Part shown: positions 11,503 through 21,262 of the stretch, piece by piece
Position numbering within the stretch: position 1 is the stretch's first letter
Layout of the letters: each line of letters opens with the position of its first letter
Assembly: GCF_954871325.1 (NCBI RefSeq)
Contig: NC_088776.1
Location: 18,538,052 to 18,602,051 of the forward strand
Length of the DNA stretch: 64,000 nt
Source of the DNA: Gordionus sp. m RMFG-2023
Lineage: Eukaryota > Nematomorpha > Gordioida > Chordodea > Parachordodidae
Direction: 5' to 3'
Position numbers and translations under genes: made by a program
Notes under the pieces: generated by a model
Seen by the model: the letters and a program-made list of their open reading frames with translations, nothing else
What the model was told of the DNA's origin: nothing
Database searches by the model: none

Positions 11503-11689
11503 GTTGTAACACATTTCCATAATGTGAAAAAACATTCTTATATAGTTAAATAACTTTTCGTTATTATTGTAAAAAATGTTTTGATATAATTTAAAAAAAA
11601 AATTATTAATAATTAAAGTTTTAAAACTTTAATGAAGACTAACTTATGAAAATTTTTCAAAATTTTTCAAAATTTGAAAAAGTTCGAAT

Positions 11690-11830
11690 ATAGTTTTTTA
11701 GTAACTCACGGAAACTCGGGAAAATTTTTAATATTATTTTTTTTAAAAATATTTATTATTTATTTTGTTTTAATATTATTTTTATCAAAAAATAATAAAT
11801 ATGCGATCGCACAAATTTTAAAATTTAATA
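11690..11830 (+). repeat. Weak inverted repeat, left copy
   Basis: ACTCGGGAAAATTTTTAATATT and the AT-rich bases after it match the reverse complement of about 18530-18650 (ACTCGGGGGAATTTTTAAT on the minus strand). The pair brackets both the Merlin-like fragment and the 6.1-kb fold-back element, so it may be the ends of an older element that received the insertion. AT-richness weakens the case. Confidence 0.35.
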
Positions 11831-11859
11831 TTTTTTAAAGTTATAACAATCTTAATGAA

Positions 11860-12015
11860 AATGGATATGATCATTGCTCGGTTAATCGCAGCAGAAACTT
11901 TATAGAAACAAAAAATATATCGACCCATGGTATTGAGCGTTTATGGAGGAATCTTAAGGCGAGCATCCCCAGAACTGGAAGAAAATCTTCCTCTCATTTA
12001 TGTGAATATTCTTTT
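11860..12015 (+). pseudogene. Merlin/IS1595-like DDE transposase fragment
   Basis: The translation reads DHCSVNRSRNF, then THGIERLWRNLKASI. The HxxVNxSxxF and T-x-x-IE-x-LW-x-x-LK pattern is typical of the C-terminal part of Merlin/IS1595 (ISXO2-like) transposases, with the last acidic catalytic residue in IERLW. Only about 50 codons are recognisable. It lies between the two fold-back hAT elements and may belong to the element suggested by the inverted flanks at 11690-11830 and 18530-18650. Confidence 0.6.
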
Positions 12016-12189
12016 TTCGTAATATTAATGTCAAATTTAAGTAAATTAATTAAAATTTTAAATGACATAAATTTATATAGTTCCTTAAAATTTTATATAT
12101 CTATATTATCAGTTTATATATTATGTTTATTCAAATAAATTGCTTAATTATCTAGTATTTGATTTAATAGTCCTAACTTAGTAGCATCC

Positions 12190-12300
12190 AATATAGCACA
12201 CGCCTTTTTAAAATTTTTAAATAAATATACTCAATTTTTGATGTAAAATTAAATAATTATGAAAATTTTCACAAAAAATAAATTATAAACTTAATATCAT
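12190..12300 (+). repeat. Direct copy of the DNA right of the fold-back element
   Basis: ATATAGCACACGCCTTTTT and the next roughly 100 bp resemble 18406-18490 in direct orientation. The fold-back element therefore seems to have entered the second copy of a small tandem duplication. Confidence 0.55.
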
Positions 12301-12307
12301 TTTTTAA

Positions 12308-12315
12308 TATAGCAC
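12308..12315 (+). repeat. Target-site duplication, left copy (TATAGCAC)
   Basis: Exact match to 18406-18413, immediately outside the TAGTGTTGTTAA termini. Confidence 0.9.
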
Positions 12316-12344
12316 TAGTGTTGTTAATCGGCTTAGCCGAGTCG

Positions 12345-12840
12345 GCTCGAACAGAGCTCACCCAAATTTTGGGTCGTTTTTTTCGACTCCAACTCAAAGT
12401 TTTGGTCGTTTTTTACGACTTCGACCCGAGTTCAAGCCGAAAAAAACGACTTCGACCCAAAATATGGGTCGTTTTTTTCGACTCCGACCCAAGTCCAAGC
12501 CGAAAAAAACGACCTCGACCCAAAATATGGGTCGTTTTTTACAACTCCGACTCAAAATTTGGGTTGTATTTTTCGACTCAAACTTGAAATTTGGGTCGTA
12601 TTTTTCGACTCAAACTTGAAGTTTGCGTCGTATTTTTCGACTCAAACTTGAAGTTAGGGTCGTATTTTTCGACTCCAACTTGAAGTTTGGGTCGTATTTT
12701 TCGACTCCAACTTGAAGTTTAGATCGTATTTTTCGACTCCAACTCAAAGTTTGGGTCGTTTTTCTGACTCAGACTCAAACATCGGGTCGTTTTATTCAAT
12801 CCGACCCAAAATATGGATCGTTTTTTTAAAGACGCCTTAA
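12345..12840 (+). repeat. GTCGTTTTTTTCGAC minisatellite, left outer arm
   Basis: Tandem units of about 32 bp in the form GGGTCGTATTTTTCGACTC plus a variable spacer, with longer variants at the outer end. GTCG and CGAC bracket a T-run, giving near-palindromic units. The inverse array is at 17865-18370. Long open frames across it are by-products of the repeat. Confidence 0.9.
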
Positions 12841-13019
12841 AGTTAGGGTTGCTTTTTTTCACCTAAGCAAATATCTAGATCATTTTTTTCGACCAAAAAT
12901 CAAATAACATTTAGTAGATATTAATATTATAGGCGGGAAAGTTTCTTAAAGCTTCTTTAAAATATAACGCTCTGATTTAACTATTCCATCATAGTTATTT
13001 TTTAAAATTTTTAAGTAAA

Positions 13020-14340
13020 GATGTACCATAGAAAAGAGCCATTTGTTATGATGGTTATTTTTGAACTTTTTTAAATGAAATAGATAAAAATATATATTGT
13101 AGACATGTTAAATCAAAATTTCAGTGAAGATGTACCATAGATAAGTGACAATTGTCATAATCGACATTTTTGAACTTTTTTGAGTTTTTTTATAGCAAAT
13201 TGCTAAAAATATATATTCTGAACATGTTAAATTAAAAATTCAGTGAGGATGTATCATAGATAGGTGACAATTGTCATAATCGTTATTTTTGAACTTTTTT
13301 CAATTTTTTTAAAGGAAATAGCTAAAAATATATATTCTAAACATGTTAAATTTAAAATTCAGTGAGGATATATCATATATAGGTGACAATTGTCATATTC
13401 GTTATTTTTGAACCTTTTTTAATTTTTTTAAAGGAAATAGCTAAAAATATATATTCTAAACATGTTAAATTAAAAATTCAGTGAGGATGTATCATAGATA
13501 GGTGACAATTGTCATAATCTTTATTTTTGAACTTTTTTCAATTTTTTTAAAGGAAATAGCTAAAAATATATATTCTAAACATATTAAATTAAAAATTCAG
13601 TGAGGATGTATCATAGATAGGTGACAATTGTCATATTCGTTATTTTTGAACCTTTTTTAATTTTTTTAAAGGAAACAGCTAAAAATATATATTCTAAACA
13701 TGTTAAATTAAAAATTCAGTGAGGATGTATCATAGATAGGTGACAATTGTCATAATCTTTATTTTTGAACTTTTTTCAATTTTTTTAAAGGAAATAGCTA
13801 AAAATATATATTCTAAACATGTTAAATTAAAAATTCAGTGATGATGTATCATAGATAGGTGACAATTGTCATATTCGTTATTTTTGAACCTTTTTTAATT
13901 TTTTTAAAGGAAACAGCTAAAAATATATATTCTAAACATGTTAAATTAAAAATTCAGTGAGGATGTATCATAGATAGGTGACAATTGTCATAATCTTTAT
14001 TTTTGAACTTTTTTCAATTTTTTTAAAGGAAATAGCTAAAAATATATATTCTAAACATGTTAAATTAAAAATTCAGTGATGATGTATCATAGATAGGTGA
14101 CAATTGTCATAATCGCTATTTTTGAACTTTTTTCAATTTTTTTAAAGGAAATAGTTAAAAATATATATTCTAAACATGTTAAATTAAAAATTCAGTGAGG
14201 ATGTATCATAGATAGGTGACAATTGTCATAATCGCTATTTTTGAACTTTTTCAAATTTTTTTAAAGGAAATAGCTAAAAATATATATTGTAAACATGTTA
14301 AATTAAAATATCAGTGAGGATGTATCACAGATAAGGGACA
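13020..14340 (+). repeat. 119-bp minisatellite, left inner arm (about 11 units)
   Basis: Same unit family as 296-2625 with a distinct subfamily sequence (for example AAAGGAAATAGCTAAAAAT). Units keep the palindrome TGACAATTGTCA. Alternating unit types in 13380-14100 suggest expansion by two-unit steps. Confidence 0.9.
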
Positions 14341-14524
14341 AAAAATGGTTATTATATATACGAGTAGTTAGGTACATAATAATCTTTAAGTGATAAAATG
14401 AGATGCTAATATATTTCTTGTTATTTTAATTTATAATAAAATTCTTAAATATGTTATTGTCATAGACTGGGTTAGAAAATCAACTATCACATAAACTCAT
14501 CTATGTTTTATTCATATTATATTT

Positions 14525-14741
14525 TTAAGTTTGAGGATATAAAAATATTTTCTCTTTGAAGTTACTAGTTAGGATAAAATTTACTTGGCACATCTTACAA
14601 TGATATTTATACTTGTTTTTTTTTCGAGAATAAATTTTATGCGATATCTCATGAAGGAAATTACATATCATTGTACAGAGAAATAACTTTGTATATATTA
14701 TCTGCACCCATATCTTTTTTATCAATCTCTATCGATGACAT
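14525..14741 (-). pseudogene. Transposase 5' exon and BED-like piece, left-arm copy
   Basis: On the minus strand an ATG at 14741 opens MSSIEIDKKDMGADNIYK. Further down, in another frame, comes HCKMCQVNF and SNFKEKIF, a decayed BED-type finger. Related starts occur at 20075 and 61230, each preceded by TTTAAAATGTC. The piece therefore comes from another hAT family and faces outward from the centre. It was carried into the arm before the arms became a mirror pair, since 16077-16290 holds the other copy. Confidence 0.55.
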
Positions 14742-15336
14742 TTTAAATTATATTGGAAACTAGATTGTGTAGATTTCTAAATATTAATTTAAAAGATTAA
14801 GATGCTAGAATTAATTATAGATATATCTTAATAATTTGTATATGCATTTATTATTTAAAATCTCTCGTTTTAAGCCTATTTAGCAAGAAAAATATTGACT
14901 AATCCTGAAATTGATAATAGATATCTATACCTTTATATAATCTATGAGAAAAATTGCTCTCATAATATTCTTCATAATAAAATAGTGAATAATTAACGCC
15001 TGAAAAAAAGTAAGCGCTTTATAACATGGTTCAAAGTTAATCCCAGTATCAATTTTAATGTGTAATTTTTCTCAAGTGTTCAAAATTCTATATCTTAATA
15101 TCAAAAACTATTTTAGTTATCAATTTAAAGTCAAATAATATTAAAACACTAATATTCTCCAGTATTCATAAAAAACAACAGCCTGAAACAAGAATACTAA
15201 GCTCAAAACATCTTAAATATTTGATACATTTATAGTTTAAATATTTTTATTTAAATTATATATATTTATTAATGTACAAAAAATTTAATTTAACAATATA
15301 TATAGATATAAAAATTATATATAAAATTTATTATTC

Positions 15337-15562
15337 ATGATATTGATATCCCATGAATTTAAACATAAACACTGTTTAAGTGTTTCGGAGGCCATGCGAT
15401 TTCTTTTCTTTGTTACGGTGTTCACCCCTCTTGAGAAGACACGCTCGCTCTCAACGTATGTACTTTGCTGCGACAAAAAATCTTTAGCCATCATGCAAAA
15501 GTACGGAAAACGCTCAGAATTACAGTACGACTTAAAAAAACTCGACTTAACACTACATTTTT
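15337..15562 (-). pseudogene. hAT transposase C-terminus in the loop of the fold-back element
   Basis: The minus-strand translation reads MMAKDFLSQQ, then SERVFSRG, TKKRNRMASETLKQC and SWDINIM. This lines up with the C-terminus of the gene at 7507-9439 (MARDFLAQQ, SERIFSKA, TKKRNRLSS, CWDIELL) at about 60% identity. Everything upstream (catalytic domain, BED finger) is missing, so the element must depend on a transposase made elsewhere. The open frame on the plus strand here is a shadow of this sequence. Confidence 0.85.
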
Positions 15563-16076
15563 GAAAAATATGGCTCGCCTAAATTACTAAATTATATTTA
15601 AAAATATATTAAAAAAATGCATCCGGAATCGCAAATACTTATAAAAAAAATTTATTGTTTTATTAGTTTAAAAATTCCATATGGAAGTGAAGTGACTATT
15701 TAAATTCTAAAATTAAAAAAGATATTTTATTTTACTTGGCGTGGTGCCAGCTAGACGGCAAATTTGTTGAGATTTTTTTTTCTTCATTGTTAGGGATAGG
15801 GATATGATTAATAATCATTTTTTTTAACTTTCCAAATTTTTTTTATTATTTTTGAGGGTAGCCAAATTAAATTAGAGTAACATAAATTTTATTAATAAAA
15901 GTTGTCCAATTTTCAGGATTAGTCAATATTTTTCTTGCTAAATAGGGTTAAAACGAGAGATTTTAAATAATAAATGCATATACAAATTATTAAGATATAT
16001 CTATAATTAATTCTAGCATCTTATTTTAAATTAATATTTAGAAATCTACACAATCTAGTTTCCAATATAATTTAAA

Positions 16077-16290
16077 ATGTCATCGATAGAGATTGATATA
16101 AAAGATATGGGTGCAGATAATATATACAAAGTTAATTCTCTGTACAATGATATGTAATTTCCTTCATTAGATATCGCATAAAATTTATTCTCGAAAAAAA
16201 AAACAAGGTATAAATATCATTGTAAGATGTGCCAAGTAAATTTTATCCTAACTAGTAACTTCAAAGAGGAAATATTTTAATATCCTCAAA
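16077..16290 (+). pseudogene. Transposase 5' exon and BED-like piece, right-arm copy
   Basis: Mirror copy of 14525-14741, starting MSSIEIDIKDMGADN at 16077. A few substitutions and small indels separate the two arms here, which allows a rough comparison of arm divergence in non-repetitive DNA. Confidence 0.55.
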
Positions 16291-16479
16291 CTTAAAAATA
16301 TAATATGAATAAAACATAGGAGTTTATGTGATAGTTGATTTTCTAACCCAGTCTATGACAATAACATATTTAAGAATTTTATTATAAATTAAAATTACAA
16401 GAAATATATTAGCATCTCATTTTATCACTTAAAAATTATTATGTACCTAACTACTCGTATATATAATAACCATTTTTTG

Positions 16480-17690
16480 TCCCTTATTTATGATACATCC
16501 TCACTGATATTTTAATTTAACATGTTTAGGATATATTTTTTTAGCTATTTGCTTTAAAAAAATTGAAAAAAGTTCAAAAATAGCGATTATGACAATTGTC
16601 ACCTATCTATGATACATCCTCACTGAATTTTAAATTTAACATGTTTAGAATATATATTTTTAGCTATTTCCTTTAAAAAGATTGAAAAAAGTTCAAAAAT
16701 AAAGATTATGACAATTGTCACCTATCTATGATACATCCTCACTGAATTTTTAATTTAACATGTTTAGAATATATATTTTTAGCTATTTCCTTTAAAAAAA
16801 TTAAAAAAGGTTCAAAAATAACGAATATGACAATTGTCACCTATCTATGATACATCCTCACTGAATTTTTAATTTAAAATGTTTAGAATATATATTTTTA
16901 GCTATTTCCTTTAAAAAAATTTGAAAAAGTTCAAAAATAGCGATTATGACAATTGTCACCTATCTATGATACATCCTCACTGAATTTTAAATTTAACATG
17001 TTTAGAATATATATTTTTAGCTATTTCCTTTAAAAAAATTAAAAAAAGTTCAAAAATAACAATTATGACAATTGTCACCTCTATGATACATCCTCACTGA
17101 ATTTTAAATTTAACATATTTAGAATATATATTTTTAGCTATTTCCTTTAAAAAAATTGGAAAAAGTTCAAAAATAATGATTATGACAATTGTCACCTATC
17201 TATGATACATCCTCACTGAATTTTAAATTTAACATGTTTAGAATATATATTTTTAGCTATTTCCTTTAAAAAAATTTGAAAAAGTTCAAAAATAGCGATT
17301 ATGACAATTGTCACCTATCTATGATACATCCTCACTGAATTTTAAATTTAACATGTTTAGAATATATATTTTTAGCTATTTCCTTTAAAAAAATTGAAAA
17401 AAGTTCAAAAATAACGATTATGACAATTGTCACCTATCTATGATACATCCTCACTGAATTTTTAATTTAACATGTTCAGAATATATATTTTTAGCAATTT
17501 GCTTTAAAAAAACTCAAAAAAGTTCAAAAATGGCGATTATGATAATTGTCACTTATCTATGGTACATCTTCACTGAAATTTTGATTTAACATGTCTACAA
17601 TATATATTTTTATCTATTTCATTTAAAAAAGTTCATAAATAACCATCATAACAAATGGCTCTTTTCTATGGTACATCTTTACTTAAAAAT
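16480..17690 (-). repeat. 119-bp minisatellite, right inner arm (about 10 units)
   Basis: Reverse complement of the array at 13020-14340, with the same TGACAATTGTCA cores. One unit near 17075 has a short deletion. Confidence 0.9.
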
Positions 17691-17864
17691 TTTAAAAAAT
17701 AACTATGATGGAATAGTTAATCCAGAGCGTTATAATTTAAAGAAGCTTTAAGAAACTTTCCCGCCTATAATATTAATATCTACTAAATGTTATTTGACTT
17801 TTGGTCGAAAAAAATGATCTAGATCATTTGGTTAGGTGAAAAAAAGCAACCCTAACTTTAATGC

Positions 17865-18370
17865 GTCTTTAAAAAAAACGATCCATATTTTGGGTCGGAT
17901 TGAATAAAACGACCCGATGTTTGAGTCTAAGTCAGAAAAACGACCCAAACTTTGAGTTGGAGTTGAAAAATACGATCTAAACTTCAAGTTGGAGTCGAAA
18001 AATACGACCCAAACTTCTAGTTTGAGTCGAAAAATACGACCCAAACTTCAAGTTTGAGTGGAAAAATACGACCCAAAATTCAAGTTGGAGTCGAAAAATA
18101 CGACCCTAACTTCAAGTTTGAGTCGAAAAATACGACCCAAATTTCAAGTTTGAGTCGAAAAATACAACCCAAATTTTGAGTCGGAGTCGTAAAAAACGAC
18201 CCATATTTTGGGTCGAGGTCGTTTTTTTCGGCTTGGACTTGGGTCGAAGTCGAAAAAAACGACCCATATTTTGGGTCGAAGTCGTTTTTTTCGGCTTGAA
18301 CTTGGGTCGAAGTCGAAAAAAACGACCCAAACATTGAGTCGGAGTCGAATAAAACGACCCGAGCTTTGGG
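17865..18370 (-). repeat. GTCGTTTTTTTCGAC minisatellite, right outer arm
   Basis: Inverse of 12345-12840, with AAAAATACGACCCAAACTTC-type units and longer variants at the outer end. Confidence 0.9.
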
Positions 18371-18405
18371 TCGGGGTTGCGACTCGTGGCGTTTTAACAA
18401 CACTA

Positions 18406-18413
18406 TATAGCAC
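18406..18413 (+). repeat. Target-site duplication, right copy (TATAGCAC)
   Basis: Perfect match to 12308-12315. Confidence 0.9.
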
Positions 18414-18529
18414 ACACCTTTTCCATTTTTAATGTAAAATTAAAGAATTGTGAAAATTTCACAAGAAAAAATATGAAATTCTTAAAACCTATGAGTAATG
18501 AAACATTATTACATCAAAAAATTTCATCC

Positions 18530-18650
18530 ATATCCACACGATCTCATGTTTATTATTTTTAAATAAATAAAATATTAAAAAAAAAATATAATATAATATT
18601 AAAAATTCCCCCGAGTTTCAATAAGTTACAGTTTTTTTAAATGTTTTGGA
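18530..18650 (-). repeat. Weak inverted repeat, right copy
   Basis: Partner of 11690-11830; see that entry. From here to about 19130 I see only AT-rich sequence without genes. Confidence 0.35.
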
Positions 18651-19129
18651 CAAAGTGTGAGTGGAAAAATGAGAATTAAAGAAAAATTCTATAAAAAAAA
18701 TTTATTTTTACAATAACTTTTTTAAAAAATATATTATAAATTTTTTCAAATTTAAAGTAGTATTTCAATATTTTAATTTTACATTTAGTTATCTAAAGAT
18801 TGGAAAATCAGGATATGAAATTAGAATAATTTCTTAATAAACATGAAAAAGAATTCGAATTTAGGGTTTTCAGTTCATTCATATTTGTTTAGATTTATGA
18901 TTCGAAACATCAAAAAAAGAAAAACTATTTATTATTTATATATTCCATGTATATAAAATATTATGCAATTCAAATCAATCATAAATTGAATCATTTAAAG
19001 GAATGCATCGAATTCCATCTTCAATGAATTTTGTGGTGTGAGAATAAAAAATTGATAAATTATATGTAAAATAACTGATCAAAATACTATCAGTAGCAAT
19101 AACTTCTATTCTGTTAATTGGTTTATGAT

Positions 19130-19430
19130 AATTTGATCGGTATTAATTTTTAAGAATTCCGAAAATTTTTTTGATCGGATTTAATGGCAGTGGTAAAAAT
19201 ATGATATTTGGATAATTTTCACAATTATCCTCGTTTGATGAATAGGAACATTATCCATTATTGGCAAGGAATTCGATGGTAAAATTGTATTTAATTCATC
19301 GAGGTATATATTAAATTTTATGACAGTGAAAGTCTCATCTATAATTTTGAATTTTTTCAATTCACTTATTACTGATATAGATTTTTCATTGGAGGGAAGT
19401 AATTTAACAGGTGGCCTTTTTGTCAAGGAT
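19130..19430 (-). pseudogene. Tc1/IS630-like (DDE_3) transposase fragment
   Basis: The minus-strand translation has IMDNVPIHQTRIIVK, matching the second catalytic Asp region of the IS630/Tc1 family (MDN..xH). In another frame, about 20 residues on, comes FLPLPLNPIKKIFGILK, the conserved block just before the third catalytic residue (LPxxSPxLNPIExxF). Only the C-terminal half is recognisable and the two blocks lie in different frames, so this is a decayed remnant. Confidence 0.65.
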
Positions 19431-19439
19431 GCCCATCCA

Positions 19440-20010
19440 TAGTGAAAAATAATATTGGTGTTAAACCCTGTCTCGGTCAGGAAGAATACATGTTCAAAAG
19501 AAATTTTAATCTTGTTTGAAATACATCTGGAGCTTTCTCCTATCGGGTTCTATCCAACTCTTTTCCGACTCCAACTCATTGATTTAGTATATTTTGATAT
19601 AGCCCACTCGCTTATTCTTAGATGTGGTGGATGGTATATCCGTTATCATTACCCAATTCAGCTATGTTCGATAGAAGTTTCTGTGTTGTCTTTTTTTATT
19701 CCGACTTCGTTTTTTTAAAATTTAATCAGATAAAGGTTCGTCCTAATATTCAGGGAAAGTTTCCCGCTTGAAACTATAAATTGAACTAATGGATAAATTT
19801 AGATCATGGGCAATTTTGGCTAATAATCAATTAGTTTGCTCAGCCATATTTTAGCCAATTCCAATTTTTAATCTCTCCAATTACTATTTTTTTTCACAAA
19901 AGAAAGATCAAAATTTGGTTGATCGTGATTCGAATATTGACATCGGTTTGTAATGTCATATCTAAGGGTATTCGATGGGATAGATGAATAACTTTGATAT
20001 CTATTTGTTA
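19440..20010. other. Stretch without a recognised gene
   Basis: Short open frames are present but none has a recognisable motif. It may contain more of the decayed Tc1-like element. Confidence 0.4.
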
Positions 20011-20074
20011 TTTCAGATATTTATATCTTCAATTTGTATTATTAACCTAAATCATCTTGTGTAAATTATTTAAA

Positions 20075-20898
20075 ATGTCATCGCTAATAGATATCCAAAT
20101 CGATGTAAGTGAGTCAGATAATTATGCCATTAATGGTTCTTGATAACAATAATACAAATTTCCCATTTACAAAATTTGAAAATATTTTTAAATTAATATA
20201 AAAACAAAAGGTGGCTACAAATTTATTTTTTTAACTGTAAAAAATATATCCTCACATGTAACTATAACCTCAAAAAAAACCTAAAGGTAATTGTCATTTT
20301 AAATTCTAATAATATTTTTATTTTGTGAGAATGTTAATGATAACAGTTTTAAAGAGATTGAAAAACATCTTAATAATTTTGTTATAAAGTAGACTACATT
20401 AAAAAGACCCATCAATTCTAGCTAAATTGATTAATAATATTGCACATGCCAATATTTCTCAGAAACCTGCTGATAAAGATATTGTCGATTTTATAATTGA
20501 TATAGTTTAGTCAATGCCATTGGTTGATAATCCATCATTTACCATGATGATTAAAACCCTATCCTCTGGTACAACAAATTTTTTGTCGTCAGACACTAAT
20601 GATTAAAATAGCTGACAACGATGACCTAGTTAGAACCAAAAAAACGACCTCCATTGATAATTTTTGTGAAATAAAGGATACTAATATAATAGAAAATCCT
20701 CTAGACGCTTTTTTAAATCGAAAAATACAAATGAGTATTTTTGATAATTTTTCTTATATTAAAAATATGTATATAAAATTATATACTGCCTTGCGCTCTA
20801 GTGCTAATAAGGCGAAACTTATACTTTCTGATCGTCGCTCCAGACTTGAGGATGATAGTATAGAAAATTTTATTATTAAAATGCAACAAGATAAATAA
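20075..20898 (+). pseudogene. hAT transposase, internally deleted
   Basis: ATG at 20075 opens MSSLIDIQID up to a GTAAGT donor; related starts are in the arms at 14741 and 16077 and at 61230. About 20410-20590 encodes the N-terminal helix region typical of hATs (INNIAHANISQKPADKDI). The final open stretch (20599-20898) ends in LILSDRRSRLEDDSIENF, the hAT dimerisation region (RRxRLxxxxVE). The catalytic core between them is missing and stops interrupt the first part. It was probably mobilised in trans before it decayed. Confidence 0.6.
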
Positions 20899-21069
20899 AA
20901 AATGAATATTACCATAAATAATAATTTTTATTATATAAATTATAGTCTTTTTACATAAATATTTTTATAATCAAAACTAACTATATTTAAACATTTATAA
21001 ATGATAATTTTATGTATTATATACTGTGTAATTACATTATAAGTAAAAAATTAAACAAATTTATTTCTA

Positions 21070-21262
21070 AATTTTTTTATAAAAAGTAGCCTAAAAAGTA
21101 GCCAAGTAAGCTACTTTTAAAAAATAGTAGCCAAAGCTACTTTTAAAAAATAGTAGGCCAATAACGCGCTACTTTTTTTTTGATGGGTAACGATTGCGGT
21201 AGCGCGCCACTTTTTTGACAAATATCAATAGCGGTAGCGCGTAACTTTTAAAAGTAGGGTTT
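21070..21262 (+). repeat. Subterminal GTAGC/GCTAC repeats and hAT-like end
   Basis: Clustered AAAGTAGC, GCTACTTTT, GCGCGCTACTTTTT and GGTAGCGCGCC motifs, then AAAGTAGGGTTTAACAAG, which resembles the TTTAACAACACTA ends. This is probably the right end of the hAT relic at 20075. No matching left end was found. Confidence 0.45.

Larger units (their letters stand above)
12316..18405. mobile_element. 6.1-kb fold-back hAT element, non-autonomous
   Basis: Starts TAGTGTTGTTAA at 12316 and ends TTAACAACACTA at 18405, flanked by a perfect 8-bp duplication, TATAGCAC (12308-12315 and 18406-18413), as expected for hAT. Two inverted arms (about 12316-14912 and 15906-18405) consist, from outside in, of a GTCG/CGAC minisatellite, an array of 119-bp units, and about 550 bp of single-copy DNA that I judge by eye to be about 97% identical between arms. 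The central loop of about 1 kb keeps only the end of a hAT transposase. The arms are far longer than usual hAT inverted repeats and recall Foldback/Galileo architecture, but those belong to the P superfamily with other target-site lengths. Confidence 0.9.

Noticed and set aside
15337-15564. 75-codon plus-strand ORF as a gene
   Set aside because: The minus strand of the same bases encodes a clear hAT C-terminus; the plus-strand frame is its shadow.
18080-18432. Several overlapping ORFs of repetitive aromatic and basic peptides
   Set aside because: They lie in the GTCG/CGAC minisatellite arm and mirror each other on both strands.
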